Assembly (NCBI RefSeq): GCF_047601025.1
Contig: NZ_JASGJZ010000001.1
Span: forward strand, 2,232,001-2,296,000
DNA length: 64,000 bases
From: Pseudorhodoferax sp047601025
Lineage (GTDB): Bacteria; Pseudomonadota; Gammaproteobacteria; Burkholderiales; Burkholderiaceae_C
Direction of reading: 5' to 3'
This document shows, in pieces, positions 35,785 to 44,385 of the stretch. Position numbers and translations under genes: made by a program. The stretch's first letter is position 1. Every line of letters begins with the position of its first letter. Below the pieces are notes generated by a model, which was given only the letters and a program-made list of their open reading frames with translations, had not been told where the DNA came from and ran no database searches.

Positions 35785-37237
35785 GCAAGCAACCCTGTTC
35801 GAGAACGGCCTGATCGTGGACGGATCGGGCGGCTCGTCGTGGACCGGCGACCTGCTGGTGGCGGACGGGCGCATCCTGCGCCTGGGCGAGGGCCTGCGCG
35901 GCCGCCTGCCGGACGGCCTGGCGCCGGACGAGGTGCAGGCGGTGGACTGCCGCGGCCTGGCCGTCGCGCCCGGCTTCATCGACTGCCACACGCACGACGA
36001 CGCCATCGTGCTGCGCACGCCCGAGTACCTGGCCAAGCTGTCGCAGGGCATCACCACGGTGGTGACCGGCAACTGCGGCATCTCGCTGGCGCCCTACGCC
36101 ACGGCCGAGGCCCGGCCGCCGCTGACGCTGCTGGGCGCGGACTCGTTCCGCCATCCCAGCATGGCCGCCTACCGCGACGCGGTGAACACGGCCCGGCCGG
36201 CGCTGAACGTGGCCGCGCTGGTCGGCCACACCACGCTGCGCTTCGCCACCATGGACGACCTCTCGCGCGCCGCCAGCCCGGCCGAGCGCGCCGCCATGGG
36301 CGCGCTGCTGGACGCCGCGATGGCCGACGGCGCGCTGGGCCTGTCCTCCGGCCTGTTCTACGAGGAAGCCTTCGCCGCGCCGGCCGAGGAGGTCACGGCG
36401 CTGGCGCGCATCGTCGCGCGGCACGGCGGCGTCTACGCCACGCATCTGCGCAGCGAGATGGCGACGATCCTGGAGGCCATGCACGAAGCCGGCGACTGCG
36501 CCTTCGAAGCGGGCGTGCCGCTGGTGCTCTCGCACCACAAGTGTGCCGGCCCCACGCAATGGGGGCGCACGCGCGAGACGCTGCCGCTGGTGGACCGCCT
36601 GGCCGAGCGCCAGGACGTGGCGATGGACGTCTACCCCTACGTGGCCGGCTCCACCGTGCTGCGCGAGGACCTGGTGGACGGCGTGATCGACGTGATGCTG
36701 ACCTGGAGCGCGCCGCACCCCGAGCTGGGCGGCCGCATGCTCTCGGAGATCGCCGCCGGCTGGGGCGTGGACCAGAAGGCTGCCGCGCGCCGGCTGATGC
36801 CCGGCGGCGCCTGCTACTTCCAGATGCACGAGGACGACGTGGAGCGCGTGATCGCCCACCCGCGCAGCATGATCGGCAGCGACGGCCTGCCGCACGACCG
36901 CCACCCGCACCCGCGGCTGTGGGGCGCCTTCCCGCGCGTGTTCGCGCGCTACTGGCGCGGGCGCGGCCTGTTCACGCTGGAGCAGGCGGTGCACAAGATG
37001 ACCGGCATGACGGCGCGCAACTTCCGGCTGGCCGGCCGCGGCCTGCTGCGCGCCGGCCACGCGGCCGACCTGGTGCTGTTCGACCCGGCCCGCATCGCCG
37101 ACACGGCGACCTACGAGCAGCCGGTCAGCCCCAGCGTCGGCGTGGCCGCGGTCTACGTCAACGGCCGCTGCGCGTACCGCGAGGGCGCGGCGCAGGTGCT
37201 GGCGCGCGAGGGGCGGATGCTGGCGCGGGGGGCGTGA
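35777..37237 (+). CDS. N-acyl-D-amino-acid deacylase (D-aminoacylase)
   Basis: A 486-residue zinc amidohydrolase that removes acyl groups from N-acyl-D-amino acids. The metal site is GFIDCHTHDDAI near residue 70, LSHHKCAGPTQWG near 250 and GSDGLPHDRHPHPRLWGAFPRV near 375, the last almost diagnostic for D-aminoacylase. GGAGGAG seven bases before ATG 35777 fixes the start; the frame itself opens 57 bases earlier inside rpiR. It closes the operon: peptide or acyl-D-amino-acid uptake, deacylation here, deamination by the PLP enzyme, imine clearance by RidA. Its last 80 bases overlap the 3' end of the convergent LysR gene. Confidence 0.93.
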   Translation: MAEQATLFENGLIVDGSGGSSWTGDLLVADGRILRLGEGLRGRLPDGLAPDEVQAVDCRGLAVAPGFIDCHTHDDAIVLRTPEYLAKLSQGITTVVTGNCGISLAPYATAEARPPLTLLGADSFRHPSMAAYRDAVNTARPALNVAALVGHTTLRFATMDDLSRAASPAERAAMGALLDAAMADGALGLSSGLFYEEAFAAPAEEVTALARIVARHGGVYATHLRSEMATILEAMHEAGDCAFEAGVPLVLSHHKCAGPTQWGRTRETLPLVDRLAERQDVAMDVYPYVAGSTVLREDLVDGVIDVMLTWSAPHPELGGRMLSEIAAGWGVDQKAAARRLMPGGACYFQMHEDDVERVIAHPRSMIGSDGLPHDRHPHPRLWGAFPRVFARYWRGRGLFTLEQAVHKMTGMTARNFRLAGRGLLRAGHAADLVLFDPARIADTATYEQPVSPSVGVAAVYVNGRCAYREGAAQVLAREGRMLARGA

Positions 37238-38150
37238 GCGCCGGCGCGCCGTCCGCCGCCGCCGGCAGGCCCAGCAGCATGTCGCGGAAGGCCGCGGCCG
37301 CCGGCGCCAGCGTGCTGCCGGGCGCGCGCAGCAGCGTCATCGTGCGCGCGATCTCCGGCCGGCCGACGGCGCGCACCTCCAGGCCGTGCCACTGCGCCAG
37401 CGGGCGCAGCGCCATCGTGACCACGGCCACGCCCAGGCCCTCGCGCGCCAGGCCCATCATGGTCCAGGGCAGCGCGATCTCGAACGCGTAGTCCAGCGCG
37501 ATGCCGCGCGCGGCCAGCCGCTCCTCCAGCAGCCGGCGCACCGGGTTGCCCGGCAGGTAGCCGATCACCGGCTCGCGCGCCAGCTGGGCCCATTCCAGCG
37601 TGCGCCGGGCGGCCAGCGGGTGCCCGGGCGCCATCACCGCCACGAAGGCGTCGGCCGCCATGGCCGTGGCCACCAGGTCCAGCCGCGCCCCGGTCTGGGT
37701 GGCGATGCCCAGGTCGGCGGCGCCGCTGCGCACCAATTGGTGCACTTCGTGCTCCGCCACGTCGTGCAGCACCACGCGCACGCCCGGATGCGCGTCGCGG
37801 AACGCGCGGATCACCGGCGGCAGCAGCAGCGAGCACTGCACGTTGGGCGCCGCCACCGCCACCCGCCCGCTGGCGAAGCGCGCGACGTCGCGCGCCTGCG
37901 CGAACAGGTGTTCCCAGTCCGCCAGCAGCCGGCGCGCGGCCGGCAGCAGCGCGGCGCCGGCCTCGCTCATGCGGCAGGCGCGCGTGTGGCGGTCGAACAG
38001 CCGCACGCCGAGCTGGTCCTCCAGCCGGGCCAGCGCGGCGCTGAGCGAGGACTGCGACATGCCCAGCCGCTCGGCCGCGTGCGTGAAGTGGCCGCTCTCG
38101 GCCAGGGCCAGGAACACCCGCAGTTCGGGCAGCGAGGACTTGGGGTGCAC
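37158..38150 (-). CDS. LysR family transcriptional regulator
   Basis: A 330-residue LysR regulator. The HTH is at ~6-65 (LPELRVFLALAESGHFTHAAERLGMSQSSLSAALARLEDQLG) and the effector domain covers ~90-295. The GTG at 38150 is chosen because CGGAG precedes it and the HTH begins directly after it. The C-terminal ~30 residues are Pro/Ala/Arg-rich and run 80 bases into the convergent deacylase gene, so they are probably a non-functional read-through tail. It is divergent from the purine permease, which it likely controls; the gap has an ATCGG-N14-CCGAT inverted repeat (38188-38211). Confidence 0.9.
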   Translation of the reverse strand: MHPKSSLPELRVFLALAESGHFTHAAERLGMSQSSLSAALARLEDQLGVRLFDRHTRACRMSEAGAALLPAARRLLADWEHLFAQARDVARFASGRVAVAAPNVQCSLLLPPVIRAFRDAHPGVRVVLHDVAEHEVHQLVRSGAADLGIATQTGARLDLVATAMAADAFVAVMAPGHPLAARRTLEWAQLAREPVIGYLPGNPVRRLLEERLAARGIALDYAFEIALPWTMMGLAREGLGVAVVTMALRPLAQWHGLEVRAVGRPEIARTMTLLRAPGSTLAPAAAAFRDMLLGLPAAADGAPALTPPAPASAPRAPAPAPRPRGTRSGR

Positions 38151-38187
38151 GGGTGGGCTCCGTTTGATCGGTGGTGGCGATGGATTT

Positions 38188-38211
38188 ATCGGATTGTGCG
38201 GCTTCCCCGAT
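38188..38211. promoter_or_regulatory. Inverted repeat, candidate LysR binding site
   Basis: ATCGG (38188-38192) and CCGAT (38207-38211) flank 14 bases in the 130-base gap between the LysR gene and the NCS2 permease. Location and size fit a LysR recognition site. Several other GAT(C)GG/CCGAT fragments nearby could extend it. Confidence 0.4.
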
Positions 38212-38280
38212 CGCCGATTGGTCCTGTTCTTGCATGACGGCAGGCCCCGCGCCGTTGCGCAATCGTCCAGGAGAGCAACC

Positions 38281-39777
38281 ATGACGAGCCCCTCCCTCTC
38301 GCGTCCCCCCGGGGACGTGCATCCCGTCGACCAACCCCTGCCGCCCACCAAGGCCGCGGCGCTCGGCCTGCAGCACGTACTGGTGATGTACGCCGGCGCG
38401 GTGGCCGTGCCGCTGATCGTCGGGCGCGCGCTCAAGCTCAGCCCGCACGAGGTCGCCATGCTGATCTCGGCCGACCTGTTCTGCTGCGGCATCGCCACGC
38501 TGATCCAGGCGCTGGGCTTCACGCGCTGGTTCGGCGTCAAGCTGCCGGTGATGATGGGCGTGACCTTCGCCTCGGTCGCGCCGATGGTGGCGATCGCCGG
38601 CGCCAACCCCGGCGCGGTGGGCGCGCAGCTGCTGTTCGGCTCCATCATCGGCGCCGGCATCCTGGCGATCCTGATCGCGCCGGTCATCAGCGGCATGCTG
38701 CGCTTCTTCCCGCCGGTGGTCACCGGCACCATCATCGCGGTCATCGGCATCACGCTGATGCGCGTGGGCATCAACTGGATCTTCGGCAACCCGGTCGGGC
38801 CGACCGCGCCGGCGGTGGTCGACCCGGCCTACCTCAAGTGGCTGTCCGACGCCTCGGCGCCCGGCTCGCCGCTGCCGCCGCCCCAGGGCCTGATGCCGGC
38901 GCCCACCGTGCCCAACCCCCGCTACGCCGACCTGACCGGCATGGGCATCTCGGCCATCGTGCTGGTGACCATCCTGCTGATCGTCAAGTTCGCCAAGGGC
39001 TTCCTGGCCAACGTCTCGGTGCTGCTCGGCATCGTGGTCGGCGCCGTCGTCGCCACGGCGCTGGGCCTGATGACCTTCGAGAAGGTCGGCGAGGCCGCCT
39101 GGTTCGACATCGTCACGCCGTTCCACTTCGGCATGCCGCAGTTCGACCCGATGATGATCCTGACCATGACGCTGATCATGGTGGTGATCATGATCGAGTC
39201 CACCGGCATGTTCCTGGCGCTGGGCGAGATGTGCGAGCGCCCGGTCGACCGCGACACCCTCACGCGCGGGCTGCGCACCGACGGCCTGGGCACGCTGATC
39301 GGCGGCATCTTCAACACCTTCCCCTACACCAGCTTCTCGCAGAACGTCGGGCTGGTGGCCATCACGGGCGTGAAGAGCCGCTACGTCTGCGCCACCGCCG
39401 GCGGCATCATGATCGTGCTCGGGCTGCTGCCCAAGATGGCGGCGCTGGTCGAGTCCCTGCCGTCCGTGGTGCTGGGCGGCGCCGGCATCGTGATGTTCGG
39501 CATGGTGCTGGCCACCGGCATCCGCATCCTGGCCGGCGTGGACTTCAAGCACAACCGCTACAACGCGATGATCGTGGCGGTGTCCATCGGCATCGGCATG
39601 ATTCCGCTGCTGGCGCCCAACTTCAAGCAGTGGATGCCGCACAGCCTGCATTCGCTGATCGAGTCCGGCATCCTGCTGACCTCCATCACCGCCGTGCTGC
39701 TGAACGTGTTCCTCAACGGCACGAAGTTCGATGCCGCCGCCGCCATCGCCGCGGCCCGGCAGGCCGAGGCGCACTGA
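38281..39777 (+). CDS. NCS2 family purine (xanthine/urate-type) permease
   Basis: A 498-residue nucleobase:cation symporter-2 with about 14 membrane segments. Family marks are LGLQHVLVMYAGAVAVPLIVG near residue 28 (QH motif in TM1), the ESTGMFLALGEMCERPVDRDTL segment near 303, GLGTLIGGIFNTFPYTSFSQNVGLVAITGVKSRYV near 338 (key residues N-F-Y-T--QNVG), and GIVMFGMVLATGIRIL. The pattern fits the xanthine/uric-acid branch rather than uracil permeases. It is controlled in all likelihood by the divergent LysR gene. No purine catabolic genes are in the window. Confidence 0.92.
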   Translation: MTSPSLSRPPGDVHPVDQPLPPTKAAALGLQHVLVMYAGAVAVPLIVGRALKLSPHEVAMLISADLFCCGIATLIQALGFTRWFGVKLPVMMGVTFASVAPMVAIAGANPGAVGAQLLFGSIIGAGILAILIAPVISGMLRFFPPVVTGTIIAVIGITLMRVGINWIFGNPVGPTAPAVVDPAYLKWLSDASAPGSPLPPPQGLMPAPTVPNPRYADLTGMGISAIVLVTILLIVKFAKGFLANVSVLLGIVVGAVVATALGLMTFEKVGEAAWFDIVTPFHFGMPQFDPMMILTMTLIMVVIMIESTGMFLALGEMCERPVDRDTLTRGLRTDGLGTLIGGIFNTFPYTSFSQNVGLVAITGVKSRYVCATAGGIMIVLGLLPKMAALVESLPSVVLGGAGIVMFGMVLATGIRILAGVDFKHNRYNAMIVAVSIGIGMIPLLAPNFKQWMPHSLHSLIESGILLTSITAVLLNVFLNGTKFDAAAAIAAARQAEAH

Positions 39778-39804
39778 GCCGGCGGCGCGGCCGACAATGC
39801 GCGG

Positions 39805-39826
39805 CCGCGTGCCGGGGGGCACGCGG
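39805..39826. terminator. Strong hairpin after permease gene
   Basis: CCGCGTGCC and GGCACGCGG form a perfect 9-bp stem around GGGG in the 74-base gap after the permease stop. It could end that transcript, but no T-run follows, so termination is uncertain. Confidence 0.4.
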
Positions 39827-39851
39827 CATCCCCTCATTTCCGGAGATCGCC

Positions 39852-40679
39852 GTGCTGCGCATTGCCCGTCTGTTCGTGTTGGGCCTGGGCCTGTCGTTCC
39901 TCGCCGCGGGGGCGTCGGCGCAGGCCGATGCGGCCGCCACCGAGGCGCTGATGAAGAAGTCCGGCCTGTGGCAGCAGCTGGCCGAGATCCCGCAGCAGAT
40001 GCGCGCCGGCGTGGAGGCCGCCGCTGCCCAGTCCCGGCCCGCGCCGGACGCCGACACCGTGCAGCGGCTGGTGCAGGCCGCCGAGCATGCGTTCTCGGCG
40101 CCGGCCCTGCGCGCCGCCTGCGCGGCCACCATCGCTGCCGGGCTGGACCCGCGGCATCTGCCCGCGCTGGACGCCTGGTACGACAGCGCCGCGGGCCGCG
40201 CGCTGCGGCAGGCCGAGGAAGCCGCCGCCGCGGACACCACGGAACCGGCGGTGGCCGTGGAGCAGGGCGCGGCCCTGTTCCAGGCCCTGCCCGCACCGCG
40301 CCGCGCGCTGCTGGACGAGCTCGTCCGGGTCACCGGCCTGGCGGAGATGGGCGCCGACCTGACCATCGCCGCCGCCGTGGCGATGGCCCAGGGGATGGCG
40401 AGCCTGCAGGATCAGGCCGCGGCCGCCAGCCCGGGCGAGCAGTGGGCGGCGCTGCAGGCCCAGCGCGCGCAGATGGTGCAGTCGTACCGCGCCGTGTCGC
40501 TGGCGATGTCGGCCCGGGCCTATGCCGCCGTGCCCGACGGGGAGTTGTCGCAGTACCTGCGTTTCCTGGCCTCCGACGCCGGCCGGCACTACAACGCGCT
40601 GGGCATGCAGGCCCTCGTCCGGGCCGTGGCCGACGCCGCGCGGACCTTCGGCCGCCACCTGCCGGGTGCCAGCACCTGA
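39852..40679 (+). CDS. Secreted DUF2059 domain protein
   Basis: A 275-residue exported protein. A signal peptide (ARLFVLGLGLSFLAAGASAQ) is followed by a helical body; the conserved DUF2059-like part near residue 205-250 has YRAVSLAMSARAYAAVPDGELSQYLRFLASDAGRHY (key features YR--S--M---AY-AVPD-EL--YL-F--S--G--Y). Function unknown, periplasmic. GTG 39852 is the start, with CGGAG upstream; ATG-led options would lose the signal peptide. A 136-bp segment of its 3' end is repeated as a remnant at 49812-49947. Confidence 0.75.
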   Translation: MLRIARLFVLGLGLSFLAAGASAQADAAATEALMKKSGLWQQLAEIPQQMRAGVEAAAAQSRPAPDADTVQRLVQAAEHAFSAPALRAACAATIAAGLDPRHLPALDAWYDSAAGRALRQAEEAAAADTTEPAVAVEQGAALFQALPAPRRALLDELVRVTGLAEMGADLTIAAAVAMAQGMASLQDQAAAASPGEQWAALQAQRAQMVQSYRAVSLAMSARAYAAVPDGELSQYLRFLASDAGRHYNALGMQALVRAVADAARTFGRHLPGAST

Positions 40680-40688
40680 CGGGGCTTC

Positions 40689-41054
40689 TCAGCGCCGTGG
40701 CACCTGCCGTGCGCCCAGCGGATGCGGGATGCCGCCATCGCCATCGGTGCGCACCACCCGGGCGATGACGACGTGGTAGCCGTTGAGCCAGCGGGCCTGC
40801 CGGCGCTTCGCCTCCTGGTGGGCGGGATGGTCGATCAGGGTGCGTAGCGCCTCCAGGCTGTCCCAGTAGTACACGTTGGAGATCAAGCCGGTGGCGGCGT
40901 TCTCCCAGGCCTCCTCGCCGATGTAGCCGGGGATGGACCTGGCGATCCGGGCAATGGTGCTGTCCAGCGCGTGGAACGCATCGTCGAACGCGCGCTTGGC
41001 GAACGTGAAGGTGGCGGTGTAGAGGGCATCGGGGACATCGTCCTCTCGGTTCAT
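40689..41054 (-). CDS. Antibiotic biosynthesis monooxygenase-like (ABM) protein
   Basis: A 121-residue small alpha/beta dimeric-barrel protein. It reads LYTATFTFAKRAFDDAFHALDSTIARIARSIPGYIGEEAW, then ISNVYYWDSLEALRTLIDHPAHQEAKRRQARWLNGYHVVIARVV (key pattern: VYYWDS-EALR--I-HP-H), typical of the ABM superfamily that acts on quinone-like or heme-like substrates or as stress proteins. ATG 41054 with GGAAGGA upstream is preferred over an upstream ATG (41117). It precedes no obvious pathway partner; the glutamine amidotransferase-like gene lies behind it on the same strand. Confidence 0.75.
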   Translation of the reverse strand: MNREDDVPDALYTATFTFAKRAFDDAFHALDSTIARIARSIPGYIGEEAWENAATGLISNVYYWDSLEALRTLIDHPAHQEAKRRQARWLNGYHVVIARVVRTDGDGGIPHPLGARQVPRR

Positions 41055-41187
41055 GGTGGTGCGGTCCTTCCACGTCAGCGATCGGGATCCAGGCAGAGCG
41101 ACGGACGGGCCATGCACTGCCTTTGGATGTTCGGCATGTGGGCGGTCGCCTGTGCCGGTGCGTTTTCGAGCGGCGCTCCGTGCCGCC

Positions 41188-41913
41188 CTACCGCTTCTGG
41201 ATGTAGGCCTCCACCAGGCGGTCGAGGAAGCCGAAGAGCGCCTGGTTCATGGCGCCATGGTCATGGGCGCGCAGGGCGTCGGGCTGCTGCACGAACCGGT
41301 GCGCGGCAAGCGTCTTGAGCTCCGGCTCCGAGGCCGCGATCAGCAACTCGACGACTTCGGGCGTGAACTCCATGTGGCACTGGAAGCCGTACACCAGATC
41401 GCCATACTCGATGATCTGGCGCGGGCAGCCTTCGCTGTACGCCATGATCCTGGCGCTTTCGGTCAGCCCCGGCATGTCGCTGTGCCAGTGCCCGACTTCC
41501 AAGCTCTCGCCGAAGTGGGCGAACTTGCCGCTGGCCTTTGCCTGCGCCGTCAGCGTGATCGGAAACTTGCCGATCTCCTTCTCCGGGCTGCGCTCGCAGG
41601 GGGCGCCCAGCGCTTCGCCCATCAGCTGCGCGCCCAGGCAGACGCCCACGACAGCCTTTCCCGCGGCAGCGCATCGCGCGATCAGGGCTTGCTCGGCCTG
41701 GGCGTCGAAATGCGGGCACTCTGCCAGCGTGGTCGAGGGGGACTGCGGGCCGCCCATCACCACCAGCAGGTCGATCCCGTCGATCGACTCCGGCAGCGGT
41801 TCGCGGTTGTAGACGCGGGAATAGCCGGCCTGGTAGCCGTGCTGCCTGACCCACGTCTCGTAGGCGCCCGGCGCCTCGAACGATTCGTGTACGACGAAAT
41901 GCACCTTCATCAT
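41188..41913 (-). CDS. Class I glutamine amidotransferase-like protein
   Basis: A 241-residue stand-alone GATase1 domain, similar to GMP-synthase-like amidotransferases. The nucleophile elbow is VVGVCLGAQLMGEALG (Cys near residue 93), and the His-Glu pair lies in GFQCHMEFTPEVVELL near 180. The oxyanion strand GIDLLVVMGGPQSP near 46 is present. Substrate unknown: proteins like this hydrolyse gamma-glutamyl compounds. Tandem ATGs at 41913 and 41910 follow GAGGAGG. Its start is 71 bases beyond the stop of the MocR/PtsJ-like gene and on the same strand. Confidence 0.88.
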   Translation of the reverse strand: MMKVHFVVHESFEAPGAYETWVRQHGYQAGYSRVYNREPLPESIDGIDLLVVMGGPQSPSTTLAECPHFDAQAEQALIARCAAAGKAVVGVCLGAQLMGEALGAPCERSPEKEIGKFPITLTAQAKASGKFAHFGESLEVGHWHSDMPGLTESARIMAYSEGCPRQIIEYGDLVYGFQCHMEFTPEVVELLIAASEPELKTLAAHRFVQQPDALRAHDHGAMNQALFGFLDRLVEAYIQKR

Positions 41914-41983
41914 GATGTTCCTCCTCGGCCATCCACGGCCGTCGATGAGACCCCGGCGGGCCGGGCCGTTCCGCGGGGCGGCG

Positions 41984-43288
41984 CTATCGCGGATGGAGCG
42001 CATGGCTGGCCGCCTGCGCAAAGGCCTGCGCGCTCGCTTCGTCCACGGCCGAGACCGTGATGCGCAACCCATGCGCCGGCGACTGCACGCCAAAGGGCTC
42101 GCCGCCACGCACCAGCCAGCCGCGCTGCGCCAGCGCCAGCACGACCGGCTGGCTGCTGCCCGGCAACGGCAGCCACAGGTTCAGGCCGTCGGCGGGCCCG
42201 GCCACACGGATGCCGTACGCGGCCAGGGCCGCCGCCATGATTTGGCGGCGGCGGGCATAGTCCGCACGGGCCTGGTCGATCCGGGCGCCGATCTCCGGGG
42301 ACGCCAGGCAGGCCCGGACGGCATCTTGCAGCAGATGGCTGACCCAGTTCATGCCGGGCGCCAGGCGCAGCCGCAGCCGCTGGGCGGTCTGTTCGTCGCT
42401 CGCCACGAAGGCCAGGCGCAGGTCGGGCCCGAGCATCTTGGACACCGAGCGGACCAGGGCCCAGCGCCGCGCACCGGGCGGAACCGCGTCGTGGTAGCCG
42501 GTGGCGGCCAGGCGCGCAAAGTGGTCGTCGGCGATGACCAGCACCTGCGGGTGGCGGGCCAGCACGGCACGCAGCCGGCGGGCGCGTGCCGCGCCCAGGC
42601 TGGCCCCGGTCGGGTTGTGCGCCCGCGGTGTGAGGATGACGGCCTGCGCGCCCTGGGCCAACGCCTGTTCCAGCGCCGCGGCCTGCATGCCCTCGGCATC
42701 GATGGCGACGCCCAGGGGCCGCAACCCGTGGATGCGCAGCACGTTGATGGTGCCGAGGAAGCACGGGTCTTCCACGGCCACCTTGTCGCCAGCGACGAGA
42801 TAGGCAGCCAGCAGACGCTCGACCGCATCCACCGCGCCGTGCGTGAGGGTGATTGCGAAGTCCCGGGGGCACTGCCCTGCCATCCAGTCGCGCCCGGCGG
42901 CCTCCAATGCCGGATCGACCGTCGCCTCGCCATACAGGCGGGGGCGGCGGCAAGCGGCACCTGCCAGCACGGCGGCCATGTCGGGCAGCCACTGCAGGCC
43001 GGGATTGCCGCCGCCCAGGTCGGTCAGCGGCGAACCGGGCACCAGGCCTTCCTGCTCGCCGGGGCCGAGGGGTTCGCGGATCACCGTGCCCAGGCGCCCC
43101 TGCGTGGCCGCGACCCCGGCTGCGGCCAGGCGCTTGTACGCCATCGCCACCGTGTTGCGGTTGACGCCCAGCGTGGTGGCCAGGTCGCGCACCGAGGGCA
43201 GTTCCTGGCCGGGCACGAAGGCGCCCGTCCGCGTCTGCGCGCGGATGCTCTCGAAGATCTCTGCCGCGGTTCTTCCGACGATGTCCAT
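41984..43288 (-). CDS. ptsJ: MocR-family regulator, PtsJ-like
   Basis: A 434-residue GntR-aminotransferase fusion. HTH at ~5-70 (AAEIFESIRAQTRTGAFVPGQELPSVRDLATTLGVNRNTVAMAYKRL; key LPSVRDLA, NRNTVA-AY), aminotransferase fold from ~95 with TPRAHNPTGASL near 228 and the PLP lysine in LVRSVSKMLGPDLRLAF near 285. This pattern is that of PtsJ, a MocR protein that governs pyridoxal kinase and vitamin B6 homeostasis in enterobacteria. The divergent neighbour encodes YggS, a PLP-carrying homeostasis protein, supporting a B6 role. Two AGGACA repeats 22 bp apart separate the genes. Confidence 0.85.
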   Translation of the reverse strand: MDIVGRTAAEIFESIRAQTRTGAFVPGQELPSVRDLATTLGVNRNTVAMAYKRLAAAGVAATQGRLGTVIREPLGPGEQEGLVPGSPLTDLGGGNPGLQWLPDMAAVLAGAACRRPRLYGEATVDPALEAAGRDWMAGQCPRDFAITLTHGAVDAVERLLAAYLVAGDKVAVEDPCFLGTINVLRIHGLRPLGVAIDAEGMQAAALEQALAQGAQAVILTPRAHNPTGASLGAARARRLRAVLARHPQVLVIADDHFARLAATGYHDAVPPGARRWALVRSVSKMLGPDLRLAFVASDEQTAQRLRLRLAPGMNWVSHLLQDAVRACLASPEIGARIDQARADYARRRQIMAAALAAYGIRVAGPADGLNLWLPLPGSSQPVVLALAQRGWLVRGGEPFGVQSPAHGLRITVSAVDEASAQAFAQAASHALHPR

Positions 43289-43295
43289 GGTGACT

Positions 43296-43324
43296 AGGAC
43301 ATGCTAGAGTTTGTCATAGGACAA
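43296..43324. promoter_or_regulatory. Direct-repeat MocR operator between ptsJ-like and yggS
   Basis: AGGACA occurs at 43296-43301 and 43318-43323, a 22-bp step (two helical turns), as expected for a MocR dimer with flexible HTH arms. TTGTC-ATAG-GACAA (43311-43324) overlaps the second copy as a perfect 5-bp-arm palindrome. The block begins eight bases from the regulator's start codon, so autorepression plus control of yggS is likely. Confidence 0.6.
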
Positions 43325-43384
43325 TGGTACATGACCCCGGCGGTGGCGGCGCTGCCCGCCGGCGATCCGCCTTCTGACGTTGGG

Positions 43385-44209
43385 ATGCGACCCGTGACTT
43401 CTGGCTCCTCACTGGAAACCCTCACCCGGCACGACCGGCATGGCCGCTGGCCGCAGGCGGAATCGGTGGACGACTTCCGCCACAACCTCGCGGCCGTTCA
43501 TGCGCGCATCGCGGCGGCCTGCGCGCGGGTCGGGCGCGACCCCGCGGGCGTACGCCTGCTGCCGGTCAGCAAGACCAAGCCCGAGGCCAGCATCCGCCTG
43601 GCCTATGCCGCGGGTTGCCGCGAACTCGGCGAGAACAAGCCGCAGGAGGCCTGCCGGAAATGGGAGGCCCTGGCGGACCTGCCCGGCCTGCGCTGGTCGG
43701 TCATCGGCCATCTGCAGACCAACAAGGCCAAGCTGGTGGCGCGCTGCGCCAGCGAGTTCCAGGCCTTGGACAGCCTGCGCGTGGCCGAGGCGCTGGAGCG
43801 GCGCCTGCAGGCCGAAGGCCGCGCGCTCGATGTGTTCGTGCAGGTCAATACCTCGGGCGAGGCCAGCAAGTACGGCTTGCCGCCCGATGCCGTCGCCGCG
43901 TTCCTGCGCCAGTTGCCCGCCTGCGGGGCGCTGCGCGTGCGCGGCCTGATGACGCTGGCGCTGCTGTCGGCCGAGCCCGGGCGCGTGCGCCGGTGCTTCG
44001 GCCTGCTGCGCGAGCTGCGCGACCGGCTGCGCCAGGATGCACCGGACGGCATCGGGCTGGACGAACTGTCGATGGGCATGTCCGGCGACTACGAGATCGC
44101 CATCGAGGAGGGCGCGACCGTCGTGCGCGTCGGACAGGCGATCTTCGGTGCGCGCGCCACGCCGGACACCGACTACTGGCCACCGGAAGGAACGGGAGAC
44201 GCCCGGTGA
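43385..44209 (+). CDS. yggS: PLP homeostasis protein YggS/PLPBP
   Basis: A 274-residue PLP-binding protein with alanine-racemase-like TIM barrel. LLPVSKTKPEASIRLAYAAGCRELGENKPQEA (PLP Lys in VSKTKP near residue 60) and WSVIGHLQTNKAKLVAR near 100, then VNTSGEASKYGLPPDAV near 160 and LSMGMSGDYEIAIEEGATVVRVGQAIFG near 232 are all diagnostic. It buffers free PLP and affects amino-acid balance. In-frame ATGs at 43301, 43331 and 43385 exist; the first two sit in the operator, so 43385 is preferred. It has a longer N-terminal lead than most YggS proteins. Confidence 0.92.
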   Translation: MRPVTSGSSLETLTRHDRHGRWPQAESVDDFRHNLAAVHARIAAACARVGRDPAGVRLLPVSKTKPEASIRLAYAAGCRELGENKPQEACRKWEALADLPGLRWSVIGHLQTNKAKLVARCASEFQALDSLRVAEALERRLQAEGRALDVFVQVNTSGEASKYGLPPDAVAAFLRQLPACGALRVRGLMTLALLSAEPGRVRRCFGLLRELRDRLRQDAPDGIGLDELSMGMSGDYEIAIEEGATVVRVGQAIFGARATPDTDYWPPEGTGDAR

Positions 44210-44385
44210 CGCGTCCGGCCGAGGCTGCGGGCCGGCGCCGCCGCGGCATCCGCTGCTCCTCGGCGTGGTTTCCGTGCAGTCGCTGGTGACCCGCGGCCGG
44301 GTCGGCAACGGCATGGCGATGCCCGTGCTGGCCGCGTCCGTTTCCCTCGACGCTTGAAACGACCAGATCCAGGACAGCGCGGCGC

